This document shows positions 7,461-15,351 of a stretch of 64,000 bases of DNA, piece after piece. The notes under the pieces were generated by a model. That model ran no database searches and was not told the DNA's origin. It was given only the letters and a program-made list of their open reading frames with translations. Each line of letters begins with the position of its first letter. Positions within the stretch are counted from its first letter, which is position 1. A program made the position numbers and the translations under genes. The DNA comes from an uncultured Lachnospiraceae bacterium (GTDB lineage Bacteria > Bacillota > Clostridia > Lachnospirales > Anaerotignaceae): positions 1 to 64,000 of the forward strand of contig CALWSU010000002.1 of assembly GCA_944384295.1 (NCBI GenBank), read 5' to 3'.

Positions 7461-8930
7461 ATGGGTGTTTTAGACACATTAGGCACAGACCAAGTTTTCT
7501 ATTATTTTGAAGAAATCAGTAAAATCCCTCATGGAAGTGGAAACGAAGCTGCACTAGCAGAGTATTTGATGAATTTTGCACGGCAACATGGACTCATTGC
7601 GCGTAAAGATGACGCCAATAATGTTATCATCAAAAAATCCGCTTCCAAAGGTTATGAATCCGCATCGGCTGTTATATTACAAGGGCATTTAGATATGGTA
7701 TGTGAAAAAAATGCAGATACCATACATGATTTTACAAAAGACGCAATCCCGCTACAAATTGATGGAGATTTTATTACAGCAAAAGGTACCACATTGGGCG
7801 GAGATGATGGCATCGCTGTTGCTTATATGATGGCTTTGCTTGCACACCCCACACTAGAACATCCTGCACTAGAATGTGTCTTTACTACAGATGAAGAAAC
7901 TGGTATGGAAGGTGTTCGTGCATTAGACACCAGCGACTTAACTGGAAAATATTTATTGAATTTAGATTCAGAAGAAGAAGGAAAATTTTTAATCAGCAGC
8001 AGCGGTGGTAGACGGCTCAAAGTTTCTCTTGCCGCAAACCGCATGCCAAAACCAGAACAAGAAACTGGTTTTTTGTTGCGTATTAGCGGGCTATTGGGCG
8101 GACATTCTGGAAGTGATATTGATTTGGGGCGTGCCAGTGCCAATAAACTGATGGGGCGTTTGTTATATGCTCTTTCTTCTGCAAATTTGCCTTTTTCTTT
8201 GGTCAGTGTAGATGGTGGTATGTTTGACAATGCCATCTGTAGAGAAGCAAATGCTGTATTGACCATACAGCCTTCTGATGCAGAAAAAGCAGAACAACTT
8301 TTGCATCAGTTACAAAAAACCATGTATGCAGAATATCGCCATGCAGAAACGGACATACTCATCACATGGGAACCATTACGCGAAGAAATTACGAATGTAT
8401 TCACAACGGAAACAAAAGAAAACATCATTTCTCTATTATTGCTTTTGCCTTATGGTGTTGAATCCATGAGCCTTGCCATTCCCAATTTAGTAGAATGTTC
8501 TTCTAATCTTGGCATTGTATCAACAAAAGCAGACGAAATTATATTTGAAAATGCTGTACGTAGTGCGGTAGACAGCAGAAAAGAAGCGCTTTGTGCAAAA
8601 ATTGAACGGATTGCGCAATTATGTCATGCAAAAACAGAAAGTTTTGGAGATTATCCTGGCTGGATTAACAAAGAAAATTCTGCACTTCTTGCATTGCTGC
8701 AAGCAACGTATCAAGATGTCACCCAAAAAGAACCCATGTCAACAGCCATTCATGCAGGTGTCGAATGTAGCTTGTTTGCTGTGAAAATGCCTGATTTAGA
8801 CATGATTTCTCTTGGACCCGATTTATTTGATGTACACACGCCACAGGAGCGCCTTTCGATTTCTTCCACAATACGTGTTTGGGAAGTTTTAAAAGAAACG
8901 CTGCGTCGCATGAAACCACATCAAGTATAA
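7461..8930 (+). CDS. pepD: Aminoacyl-histidine dipeptidase (M20 family, PepD-type)
   Basis: A cytosolic zinc peptidase of the M20 family that splits Xaa-His and related dipeptides. The 489-residue protein has the metal motif LQGHLDMV (His76, Asp78), the bridging Asp115 in LGGDDGIA, and Glu145/Glu146 in TDEETGME as the catalytic base region, followed by the dimerisation insert. The length matches PepD (about 485). The ATG follows GAAAGGAGC. An extended -10 (TGATATACT, 7405-7413) upstream is a possible promoter, with a poor -35. A strong terminator follows, so the gene appears monocistronic. Confidence 0.93.
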   Translation: MGVLDTLGTDQVFYYFEEISKIPHGSGNEAALAEYLMNFARQHGLIARKDDANNVIIKKSASKGYESASAVILQGHLDMVCEKNADTIHDFTKDAIPLQIDGDFITAKGTTLGGDDGIAVAYMMALLAHPTLEHPALECVFTTDEETGMEGVRALDTSDLTGKYLLNLDSEEEGKFLISSSGGRRLKVSLAANRMPKPEQETGFLLRISGLLGGHSGSDIDLGRASANKLMGRLLYALSSANLPFSLVSVDGGMFDNAICREANAVLTIQPSDAEKAEQLLHQLQKTMYAEYRHAETDILITWEPLREEITNVFTTETKENIISLLLLLPYGVESMSLAIPNLVECSSNLGIVSTKADEIIFENAVRSAVDSRKEALCAKIERIAQLCHAKTESFGDYPGWINKENSALLALLQATYQDVTQKEPMSTAIHAGVECSLFAVKMPDLDMISLGPDLFDVHTPQERLSISSTIRVWEVLKETLRRMKPHQV

Positions 8931-8963
8931 AAAATAACAAAATATCAACATATGTTCTTGTTC

Positions 8964-9005
8964 CCTTCAGAAAATATGATTTTGTATTTTCTGGAGGGTT
9001 TTTCC
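8964..9005 (+). terminator. Terminator after pepD
   Basis: Thirteen-bp stem with G-U pairs (8964-8976 with 8985-8997), followed by GTTTTTCC. Confidence 0.8.
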
Positions 9006-9089
9006 TTATATCCTTTCTCTATCATAGTGTCATAGTTATTTTCCCATTCTTTTCCTGATACTACATAAAGTCAGAAAGGGGTATCGGAT

Positions 9090-10247
9090 ATGCAGTTACC
9101 TTGGAACAGAAAATATATTGCAATCTTATTTCATATTTTGTTAACCATATGTATCTTTATCATTTTTATGTTAGCGCTTTATGTGATTTTTTATCAAAGA
9201 ACAGCACTTGTGCATGTATTGCAAAATATACTTTCTATTTTCTCCCCCATATTATGGTCTTTGGCAATTACATTATTATTAGAACCTATGGTTGCATATT
9301 GGCAAAAACATTATATTACTTTTTTAACCAAACATCAGAAATCATTGCCATCTACCAGACGTGTTGCTGTCGCGATTTCTTATATTTTGGTACTTTTGAT
9401 TTTAACAGGTATCATTTGGATTGGTTTTCGTTTATTTGGTACAAAAAAATTACATGGTCTTACCACACAAGTGAGCCTATTCTTGCAAAAAATGAGCGAT
9501 TGGATGATATTATTGCAATTAAAACTAATGGAATTTGGATTTTTGCAAAATGTAGAAAATATGGTTTCCACTTTTTTCACACAGTTTCGTATACAAATCC
9601 AATCTTTTTTTCTTTCTCTAGCACAGGCATTGCCTAATTTAGGCAATCAAATTTTGCATATCCTCATTGGTTTTACTGCAGCATTTTATTTTCTTTCAGA
9701 GAAAATAAAGATACAACGTGCTTTTTGTCAAATCAGTGAAACTTTTTTTGGTACACAACGTACTCAAACATTGCGCATCATCTGTCAAAAATTATACTGC
9801 ATTTGGATTGGATATTTGAGTGGACAATTTTTTGATGCCTTAATCATGAGTGTTTTGTTTTCTGTCACATTTTGGGTAATTGGGATTCCTTATGGTGTAT
9901 GGATTGGTCTGATTTCTGGTTTTTCCAATTTTATTCCATATTTGGGCGCAGTTGTTGCATTTTGTCTTGCATTATTATCGGGATTGTTTAGTGGTGCGCC
10001 AATCCGGGCACTATATGCCGCAATTGCAATATTGCTTTTACAGCAATTAGATAGTGCAATCATCATACCGCATGTTTTAGGAGAGCGTATTTCTTTGCAC
10101 CCTGTTTTGGTTTTATTTTCGCTTTCTATCTTTGGCGGATTATTCGGTTTTTGGGGATTATTGTTTGCAGTACCTCTTGGCGCAATCTGTAAAAGTTTGT
10201 TTGATTGGCTATACACACGCAAACAAAGAAAAAACCAAGCAATGTAA
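9090..10247 (+). CDS. AI-2E family transporter (permease)
   Basis: A 385-residue polytopic membrane protein of the AI-2E/PerM (YtvI-like) family, whose members export small molecules or exchange sodium and protons; the substrate here cannot be told. Hydrophobic segments come in the family pattern: two N-terminal helices (about 10-65), one at about 88-110, a central amphipathic cytoplasmic part, then a cluster of helices from about 190 to the end. The conserved region IGIPYGVWIGLISGFSNFIPYLG is followed by LLQQLDSAIIIPHVLG, both hallmarks. The ATG follows AGAAAGGGG. It stands alone after the pepD terminator. Confidence 0.9.
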   Translation: MQLPWNRKYIAILFHILLTICIFIIFMLALYVIFYQRTALVHVLQNILSIFSPILWSLAITLLLEPMVAYWQKHYITFLTKHQKSLPSTRRVAVAISYILVLLILTGIIWIGFRLFGTKKLHGLTTQVSLFLQKMSDWMILLQLKLMEFGFLQNVENMVSTFFTQFRIQIQSFFLSLAQALPNLGNQILHILIGFTAAFYFLSEKIKIQRAFCQISETFFGTQRTQTLRIICQKLYCIWIGYLSGQFFDALIMSVLFSVTFWVIGIPYGVWIGLISGFSNFIPYLGAVVAFCLALLSGLFSGAPIRALYAAIAILLLQQLDSAIIIPHVLGERISLHPVLVLFSLSIFGGLFGFWGLLFAVPLGAICKSLFDWLYTRKQRKNQAM

Positions 10248-10309
10248 TATAAAATTTATGTGAAAAACGTCACTTTTCTTTCTTTGATAACTATGGTAAA
10301 ATAGCAACG

Positions 10310-10366
10310 TATCAGAATATCTGATAGATACAACATATTGTATCAAATCATAACAAGTTGTATGAT
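10310..10366. promoter_or_regulatory. Cluster of palindromes upstream of the RseC-like gene
   Basis: Three consecutive dyads: TATCAGA-ATA-TCTGATA (10310-10326), GATACAACATATTGTATC (10327-10344, perfect 7-bp arms), and imperfect ATCATAACAAGTTGTATGAT (10347-10366). They abut each other and end 32 bases before the start codon. This looks like a multi-operator regulatory region; the regulator is unknown. Confidence 0.5.
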
Positions 10367-10398
10367 ATTGTATCATTTTGAAAGGTGGTTTTAAAAAT

Positions 10399-10839
10399 AT
10401 GAAAGGATTGGTTACAGACAGCCGTGGCAATATCGTCACTGTCCATATCGTGCGTAGAGAAGCATGTGGACAATGTCGCGCTTGCTTAAGTGGCATGATG
10501 GAAACCGACATGGATATACATGCCAGAAATCTTTGCGAAGCAGAAATCGGTGATTGGGTAGAATTGGAATTACAAGATAATGCATTCATGCATGCTGTTT
10601 TGATTATGTATGGTATCCCTCTGATTGGACTTTTGATTGGATTGGTATTGGGTTATTTTGTCATAGCACCTTTGGTACCATTCATACATGAAGGTTTGGT
10701 TTCTTTCTTGGTAGGCGCAATTGGTACACTGATTTGCTATTTATGGATTCATAGCCAAAATGCACGTTGGGAAAGCGGCAAATATCGTCCTATGGCAACA
10801 CGCCTTGTCACAGAAGAAGATGATGCCTGCAATGCATAA
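10399..10839 (+). CDS. SoxR-reducing system / RseC family protein
   Basis: A 146-residue RseC/MucC-like protein. The N-terminal soluble part carries the cysteine motif ACGQCRACLS (about residues 20-29), typical of the family; the middle has two membrane helices (about 66-88 and 96-116). RseC relatives are linked to redox-dependent regulation, including reduction of SoxR and, in many anaerobes, Rnf electron transfer complexes. No rnf or sox genes occur in this window, so the partner is unknown. The start is ATG 10399, with AAAGGTGG upstream; an in-frame TTG at 10378 precedes that site. A cluster of palindromes directly upstream suggests tight regulation, and a strong terminator follows. Confidence 0.85.
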   Translation: MKGLVTDSRGNIVTVHIVRREACGQCRACLSGMMETDMDIHARNLCEAEIGDWVELELQDNAFMHAVLIMYGIPLIGLLIGLVLGYFVIAPLVPFIHEGLVSFLVGAIGTLICYLWIHSQNARWESGKYRPMATRLVTEEDDACNA

Positions 10840-10865
10840 TCACACATAACACATAACTTATAATT

Positions 10866-10912
10866 GAGAGTAATTTTTTGATATCAAAATCAAAAAAATT
10901 ACTCTCATTTTT
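10866..10912 (+). terminator. Strong terminator after the RseC-like gene
   Basis: Stem GAGAGTAATTTTTTGA (10866-10881) with TCAAAAAAATTACTCTC (10890-10906), one base bulged, followed by ATTTTTTA. Confidence 0.9.
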
Positions 10913-11031
10913 TATATGATACTCTCATCCACATATGTAAAATCTTTTGAAAATTTTTGCAATCTAGGAACACAACCTGTCCCAACATCATATCATAAGA
11001 CAAGATATGATTTTGCAAAGGTTGTGACATT

Positions 11032-11391
11032 ATGAAAGAAAAAGCCATTTTTTATTGCCAATCTGGAGAAAATTGTTCTTTGGCTTTGTTGAAAGCCGCT
11101 TCAGATACCTATCATTTTCCACTTTCTCCTGAAATGATATCTTCTTGCGGCGCAGTGACTGCTGGTTTTGGCATTGGCGGCATCTGCGCAACTTTAGTTT
11201 CTGCCATACAAATATTGGGTATTTTATTTCCAGCAGAAGAAGCAAAACGCCGCAGATTATTTTTTTTGTTAGAATTTCGCGAAAAATTTTCTGCTTTAGA
11301 CTGTCCCACACTGTCCGCAGGAAAAGAAAATTGTACCGAATTGATTGGGGAAATTGCCGCATTATTACAGAGCCATATCGAAGCAGATTAA
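11032..11391 (+). CDS. Small cysteine protein resembling the C_GCAxxG_C_C family
   Basis: A 119-residue protein with spaced cysteines (Cys9, Cys15, Cys39, Cys52, Cys91, Cys100) and the glycine-rich core SCGAVTAGFGIGGICATL (about 38-55). This resembles the C_GCAxxG_C_C family of putative redox proteins, but the motif order is shortened and the match is partial. No signal peptide is seen. The ATG follows AAAGGTTG at an acceptable distance. It shares a terminator with the convergent gene at 11462. It could be a redox or metal-binding protein; function is unknown. Confidence 0.5.
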   Translation: MKEKAIFYCQSGENCSLALLKAASDTYHFPLSPEMISSCGAVTAGFGIGGICATLVSAIQILGILFPAEEAKRRRLFFLLEFREKFSALDCPTLSAGKENCTELIGEIAALLQSHIEAD

Positions 11392-11406
11392 TACCGCTAG
11401 AGCAAA

Positions 11407-11445
11407 ATACAGCCGCAAGCAATCGTATATTTCTTGCGGCTGTAT
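11407..11445. terminator. Shared bidirectional terminator
   Basis: Perfect 13-bp stem (11407-11419 with 11433-11445) between two convergent genes. T-runs are poor on both sides. Confidence 0.7.
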
Positions 11446-11461
11446 ACTCAAAAATCAAAAT

Positions 11462-12694
11462 TTATGATTCATCTGTAGGTGCAACACTTTCGATAGGATT
11501 TTTATTTTGGATTTCCTGTTCTAAATCCTTCAATTTTTTCTCTAAATGTTCCACCTGTGCGCTCCATTTTGCATTGACTGCGGAAATTTCTTCGCTCCGT
11601 TGTGCCAATAAAGCACGTAATTCTTCTACTTCTTCTGTATCAGATTTTGTAAAACACATTTCGGCTGATGCCGCTTGAATTTCCACTTGTTCCATAGTGG
11701 GCTGATTGGGCTTTCCACACAAAACGGGATAGTATCCATTTTGTCTATCTCCTAACTGCTCTGTTGCAAAACATGTTTGTGACGAAATCAGTTCTCCTTT
11801 TACGCACTGCATTGGAAATGGAAACATACAGTTTTCAATCGGTCCAAAGAAACTGCTTTGCATACCATTTTGTTCTATATCACAAGTGCATCGCATTGGC
11901 TGCATACCTACTGTCCAAAATAATACCAAATGGTTTTCTTCTTGATAAAGCAAACAATTTTCACAATTGCCCCCTTCCCATACCACATAAGGACGACTGA
12001 CATTTGTGCTTCTTTTGTAACGATATACGACTTGTGTGCGAAATAGATTCCGCACAATATACAACATATGTATGGTTTGCGCATCTTCTAATATCGAAAT
12101 ATCAATGCATTGTCCATTCATTTGCAAGAGTGGTACAGGACTTCCCAAAGTAAATGGTGACAATAAGATTTCACGCGCACAGATTGTATTGCGCTGTGTA
12201 CGATAATACAAAATAATATGGTTTTCTCCCAATCTCCTTCCCAAAAACGGACTGCCTATCATGGGTAAAAACGAACTGAGTTGATAATGTGACTGCCATC
12301 TTCCTTTTTGAAACATACTATATTCTAAAATTGCATATGGATTTTCTATTTCTTTATGCGCGTAGATCAAATGAAGCGCATCTTTTTGTGGTATCATAAA
12401 ACAGGCTGTATTTTGCCATCGCCTATCGCCTTCTTGCCACAGCGGACGATTCTGCCAATGCTGCAAATCTATAGACGCTGCCAATTGTAATCTGCCATCT
12501 GTAGTCGGATACAACAAATATACATAGCCTTCGTATTCACACAAAGAAAAAGCTGCCACACCTTCTGCAATACATAATGGCGGCTGTAGCCCTTCCAAAG
12601 ATTGTCTACGGCAATACACCCGATTATGTTCCATATAAAACACAGCCATATGCCCTTCTGCTGTTTTGAGATATTTGATCAGCGGATTTTGCAT
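11462..12694 (-). CDS. Uncharacterised protein, possible beta-propeller with coiled-coil tail
   Basis: A 410-residue protein I do not recognise. The first about 340 residues show recurring units of hydrophobic strands with aromatic residues (for example YVYLLYPTTDGRLQLAASID, LHLIYAHKE, HIILYYRTQ, IHMLYIV, LVLFWTVG), a pattern expected of a beta-propeller. The tail (about 355-400) is a heptad-like Glu/Lys/Leu coiled coil. There is no signal peptide, so it is probably cytoplasmic. The ATG 12694 follows AGGAGTG with 6-7 bases spacing; a GTG at 12703 is less likely. Gene neighbours give no clue: it converges with the small cysteine protein gene and has a long non-coding region upstream. Cysteine and histidine content is ordinary. 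Confidence 0.7.
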   Translation of the reverse strand: MQNPLIKYLKTAEGHMAVFYMEHNRVYCRRQSLEGLQPPLCIAEGVAAFSLCEYEGYVYLLYPTTDGRLQLAASIDLQHWQNRPLWQEGDRRWQNTACFMIPQKDALHLIYAHKEIENPYAILEYSMFQKGRWQSHYQLSSFLPMIGSPFLGRRLGENHIILYYRTQRNTICAREILLSPFTLGSPVPLLQMNGQCIDISILEDAQTIHMLYIVRNLFRTQVVYRYKRSTNVSRPYVVWEGGNCENCLLYQEENHLVLFWTVGMQPMRCTCDIEQNGMQSSFFGPIENCMFPFPMQCVKGELISSQTCFATEQLGDRQNGYYPVLCGKPNQPTMEQVEIQAASAEMCFTKSDTEEVEELRALLAQRSEEISAVNAKWSAQVEHLEKKLKDLEQEIQNKNPIESVAPTDES

Positions 12695-12999
12695 GTTCTG
12701 CACTCCTGTCGTTTTTGATTAGTATATGCCAAAATATAAAATTACAGAACTGTCAAAAATCTCTTACTGATTGAAAAATAATAGGATTTTACCAAAATCA
12801 ACCCATAGTTGTGCGAAAATCGATAGACACGCAAGGTGATTTTACTATCATCTGTCTGCATCAACCAGAAAAGAGAAATGTATATAGCATAAAACAATAT
12901 TTTGACTATATTATGTGGATTACCTTGTTAGGAATGGCAAATATTGAGATATTCATTCTACTCATAAAAGCATTGCAAAAATATTTCCATACACATAAA
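12695..12999. other. Non-coding stretch
   Basis: AT-rich sequence between two minus-strand genes. A weak plus-strand frame from a GTG at 12811 has no ribosome binding site and runs through the terminator into the next gene, so I treat it as non-coding. A TTGACA-like element (minus strand, 12754-12759) may belong to the promoter of the gene at 11462, but no well-spaced -10 is clear. Confidence 0.4.
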
Positions 13000-13029
13000 A
13001 AAACAGAAACTGCATTGCGTTTCTGTTTT
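13000..13029 (-). terminator. Terminator after the DUF2085 gene
   Basis: Stem AAAACAGAAAC (13000-13010) with GTTTCTGTTTT (13019-13029), followed on the minus strand by a run of Ts. Confidence 0.85.
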
Positions 13030-13070
13030 ACTATTTATAATGATTTATGTATGATATGCATAATATATGA

Positions 13071-13469
13071 TTATCGTAACATCACACCAATTTCATACCC
13101 ATAACAAAATGTTGCTACAACGGAATGAAAAAACAATGTCAGCAAACTATAACCAAATAAAACACCTGTCCAAAGTCTACGCACATTCGTACTTTCATAA
13201 GCGGTCAGCTTTTGTATGGTACCATCTATGATCAGCGGCAACAATAGCCCAATCAATACGATGATAGAAAATGGACATATCAGTTTATAAAATATAATTG
13301 CCATTACCATACCAATCAATTGTCCTGTACATCGTGCACAAATCGGAAATTTTTTACCATGGTAATAAAAAGAACGTGCCGCTTTGCAATGACACCCAAA
13401 GAAAATAGGCAGCCAACGATAGCACCAACCGAATAACCTATCATACCAATGTCTATCACAGTTTTGCAT
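13071..13469 (-). CDS. DUF2085 family membrane protein
   Basis: A 132-residue protein with the DUF2085 hallmarks: FGCHCKAARSF, then FPICARCTG with its paired cysteines, a membrane helix, LIIDGTIQKL, and a C-terminal membrane helix. The conserved Cys/His set suggests metal binding or redox chemistry at the membrane, but the family is uncharacterised. The start ATG lies 3 bases after the stop of the zinc-ribbon gene upstream and has only a weak binding site, which implies translational coupling. A terminator follows the gene, so the two form a small operon. Confidence 0.85.
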   Translation of the reverse strand: MQNCDRHWYDRLFGWCYRWLPIFFGCHCKAARSFYYHGKKFPICARCTGQLIGMVMAIIFYKLICPFSIIVLIGLLLPLIIDGTIQKLTAYESTNVRRLWTGVLFGYSLLTLFFHSVVATFCYGYEIGVMLR

Positions 13470-13472
13470 ACA

Positions 13473-13769
13473 TTACATGCCAGAAAGTCCTGCGCCAACC
13501 CCTATCACCAATGTCAGTACATAGAAAACAACGGATAAAATCACAGAAATCAAAGCACCCATACCGGCAACTTTTGCTGTTTTTGGTTTTGTATCTTTCC
13601 ACACTAAAAATAAAACCAACCCTACAATTGGAATACAAAAACCTAATAATCCCCAGCCGAAGCCACCATTATCTTCTCCTACCGGCACTGTTTGCTGTGC
13701 CACACCACATTTTGGACATACGACTGCTCTATCATCAATCTCAGTTCCACAATTTTTACAAAATGCCAT
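13473..13769 (-). CDS. Zinc-ribbon membrane protein
   Basis: A 98-residue protein with an N-terminal zinc ribbon (CKNCGTEID and CPKCG, Cys4, Cys7, Cys19, Cys22), a short linker and two hydrophobic segments (about residues 37-56 and 68-93). The layout is common in Clostridia proteins of unknown role. The ATG follows AAGGAGGAAAGT. It is coupled to the DUF2085 gene downstream, which also has paired cysteines, so both may act together at the membrane; that is an inference from position alone. Confidence 0.8.
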   Translation of the reverse strand: MAFCKNCGTEIDDRAVVCPKCGVAQQTVPVGEDNGGFGWGLLGFCIPIVGLVLFLVWKDTKPKTAKVAGMGALISVILSVVFYVLTLVIGVGAGLSGM

Positions 13770-14002
13770 ATACTTTCCTCCTTACCGATATCAAAAATAT
13801 TGTTTTTTATTTTTATGATATGATATCTTTTGCTTCTCTCTCCTTCACAAAAGATGTATAAATCATATCATATTCATATGATAATTACAATATCATTTCA
13901 TAATCTTTCGTTTTATTTAAACTATATATTTCTACTTTTTCCTGAAAAATAGCATTTTTTATGTGAATACGCTTTTTGACTTTTTGATAAGGATATAGTA
14001 TA

Positions 14003-14040
14003 TTTTATTTTTATTTTTATTTTTATTTTTATTTTTATTT
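14003..14040. repeat. TTTTTA simple-sequence repeat
   Basis: About six tandem copies of ATTTTT in the gap between the zinc-ribbon gene and the gene at 14066. It lies about 25 bases past the stop of the latter. The rest of the gap (13770-14002) is AT-rich with short dyads such as ATGATATGATATC (13816-13828), and no gene is seen. Confidence 0.8.
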
Positions 14041-14065
14041 CTATTTTAATCTTTATTCATATATT

Positions 14066-14500
14066 TTAACTGGATTGAAATGTGGTTCTGAGTCGTTCCA
14101 ATTCTTCCAATATCTCATCTGCATTTTTGATTTTATATCCACCTTTTTCACTGCTTGTGTAAATATAATTGAGATAGGGTTGTCCTAATATCACATGAAT
14201 TGGTTTTTGTTGATACCTTCCATGAATTTCATACATCACATCTTTTTGCAAATATGGCGCAAAGGAAATACGGTATCTTGTACATTCTATATTTCCCATC
14301 AGTACACGCAATTGTATACTATCTAATTTGTTTGTGATATCATTTTCTGTATAGTCGGAAGCATAATATATCACTTGATTGATTTCAAAATCGTCATTTT
14401 CTTGAAAATATTTTTGCGGCACAAAATAAATGAAACATACTATCGTCATACAAAAAATTAATAGGATTCCAAACAGACACCATTTTGTTTTTTTCTGCAT
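14066..14500 (-). CDS. Uncharacterised membrane-anchored protein
   Basis: A 144-residue protein I do not recognise. It has a basic N-terminus (MQKKTK), one membrane helix (about residues 7-27) and a mixed alpha/beta domain that should lie outside the cell, with motifs YYASDYTENDITNKLDS and PIHVILGQPYLNYIY. The tail is a Glu/Leu-rich helix. The ATG follows GGGAGGG at good spacing. No lipobox is visible. It is divergent from the spore protein gene about 257 bases away, with no sign that they are related. Confidence 0.65.
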   Translation of the reverse strand: MQKKTKWCLFGILLIFCMTIVCFIYFVPQKYFQENDDFEINQVIYYASDYTENDITNKLDSIQLRVLMGNIECTRYRISFAPYLQKDVMYEIHGRYQQKPIHVILGQPYLNYIYTSSEKGGYKIKNADEILEELERLRTTFQSS

Positions 14501-14671
14501 TTTATATTCCCTCCCTAAATGTTGCTATATCAAAATCATCATAACATATCCATATCATATAGAAAACATATAGACAAGAAAAATAAACCGCAGGCAATCT
14601 GTAAAAACTGAATTTTCTATTTTTCCACAAAACTGCAAAAAAACAGTAACTTTTGTTCCAATATGTACCTG

Positions 14672-14700
14672 ACATAAAGCTTTTTATCTGTGCCATACTA
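14672..14700 (+). promoter_or_regulatory. Sigma-G-type promoter of the spore protein gene
   Basis: CATACTA (14694-14700) fits the forespore sigma-G -10 CATNNTA. ACATA (14672-14676), 17 bases upstream, is close to the GNATR -35. Forespore expression is expected for this gene class. Confidence 0.6.
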
Positions 14701-14757
14701 AGATTGCAGCACCAAGTACTGCAAAAAACAAAAGTAGTTTGAAGGAGGTAATTTACT

Positions 14758-14979
14758 ATGAGCAACACATCTTCTACAAGTAACAAAGTCAATGTACCTG
14801 AGGCAAGAGCCGCTTTGGAGCAATTCAAGTACGAAGTAGCAAACGAAATTGGTGTACCTTTGAAAAAAGGTTATAACGGCGACCTGACTTCCGCACAGAA
14901 TGGTTATGTTGGCGGTTATATGGTGAAGAAAATGATCGAAGCACAGGAAAGAATGATGGCAAACGAAAAACAGAGCTAA
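14758..14979 (+). CDS. Alpha/beta-type small acid-soluble spore protein
   Basis: A 73-residue SASP that coats and protects DNA in the dormant spore and is later broken down as an amino acid source. Features are the Ser/Thr/Asn-rich N-terminus, the first conserved block ALEQFKYEVANEIGV (which contains the germination protease region around KYEVA), and the second block GYVGGYMVKKMIE. The ATG follows GAAGGAGG. A sigma-G-like promoter and a strong terminator frame it as a single-gene unit. A short dyad, TTGCAG/CTGCAA (14704-14724), lies in the leader. It is the clearest evidence that the organism makes endospores. Confidence 0.95.
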   Translation: MSNTSSTSNKVNVPEARAALEQFKYEVANEIGVPLKKGYNGDLTSAQNGYVGGYMVKKMIEAQERMMANEKQS

Positions 14980-15016
14980 TCTGTTTCTGTAACCATCTGA
15001 TCGTATAAGTGGTATC

Positions 15017-15061
15017 AAAGACTCTTTTGGTCTTGCAACGCAAAACCAAAAGAGTCTTTTT
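15017..15061 (+). terminator. Terminator after the spore protein gene
   Basis: Perfect 15-bp stem (15017-15031 with 15045-15059), followed by Ts. It touches the end of the small gene on the other strand. Confidence 0.9.
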
Positions 15062-15222
15062 TATCCGCAACGCAATAACCATGTGCCACAGCAAATCAAA
15101 GCCGTTGCCACCAAAAAAATACAACTTGGTAACAACCAAGCCAAAAACATACCAATCCCCATAGATAGCATAATGACACCACATAAACGTTTTTTCCACT
15201 CATTTGCACATTTTTTGCGCAC
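15061..15222 (-). CDS. Possible small two-helix membrane protein
   Basis: A candidate 53-residue protein starting at GTG 15222, preceded by GGAAAAGGGGTGG. It has a Lys/Arg/Cys-rich head and two hydrophobic segments (LCGVIMLSMGIGMFLAWLL and IFLVATALICCGTWLL). It lies between two terminators and converges on the spore protein gene. I do not recognise a family; a chance reading frame cannot be excluded. Confidence 0.4.
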   Translation of the reverse strand: MRKKCANEWKKRLCGVIMLSMGIGMFLAWLLPSCIFLVATALICCGTWLLRCG

Positions 15223-15296
15223 ACAACCACCCCTTTTCCTTATTCTTATTCTATGCAAAAAAGTGAGAGATTGTGTTTTTCTTTTTTCAGATAAGA

Positions 15297-15340
15297 AAAA
15301 ATCCCAAAAATAAGGATTTCTCCATATTTTTCGGGATTTT
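15297..15340 (-). terminator. Terminator of the thiN-end of the large cluster
   Basis: Stem AAAATCCC/GGGATTTT extended by AAAAATA/TATTTTT with one bulge, about 12 bases past the thiN stop. Confidence 0.8.
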
Positions 15341-15351
15341 CTATCTCATAT

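Noticed and set aside
12811-13104. Plus-strand frame of 97 codons
   Set aside because: GTG start without a binding site; it runs through a terminator hairpin and into the DUF2085 gene on the other strand.
14502-15199. Minus-strand frames opposite the spore protein gene
   Set aside because: They are antisense to a clear SASP with its own promoter, ribosome site and terminator.
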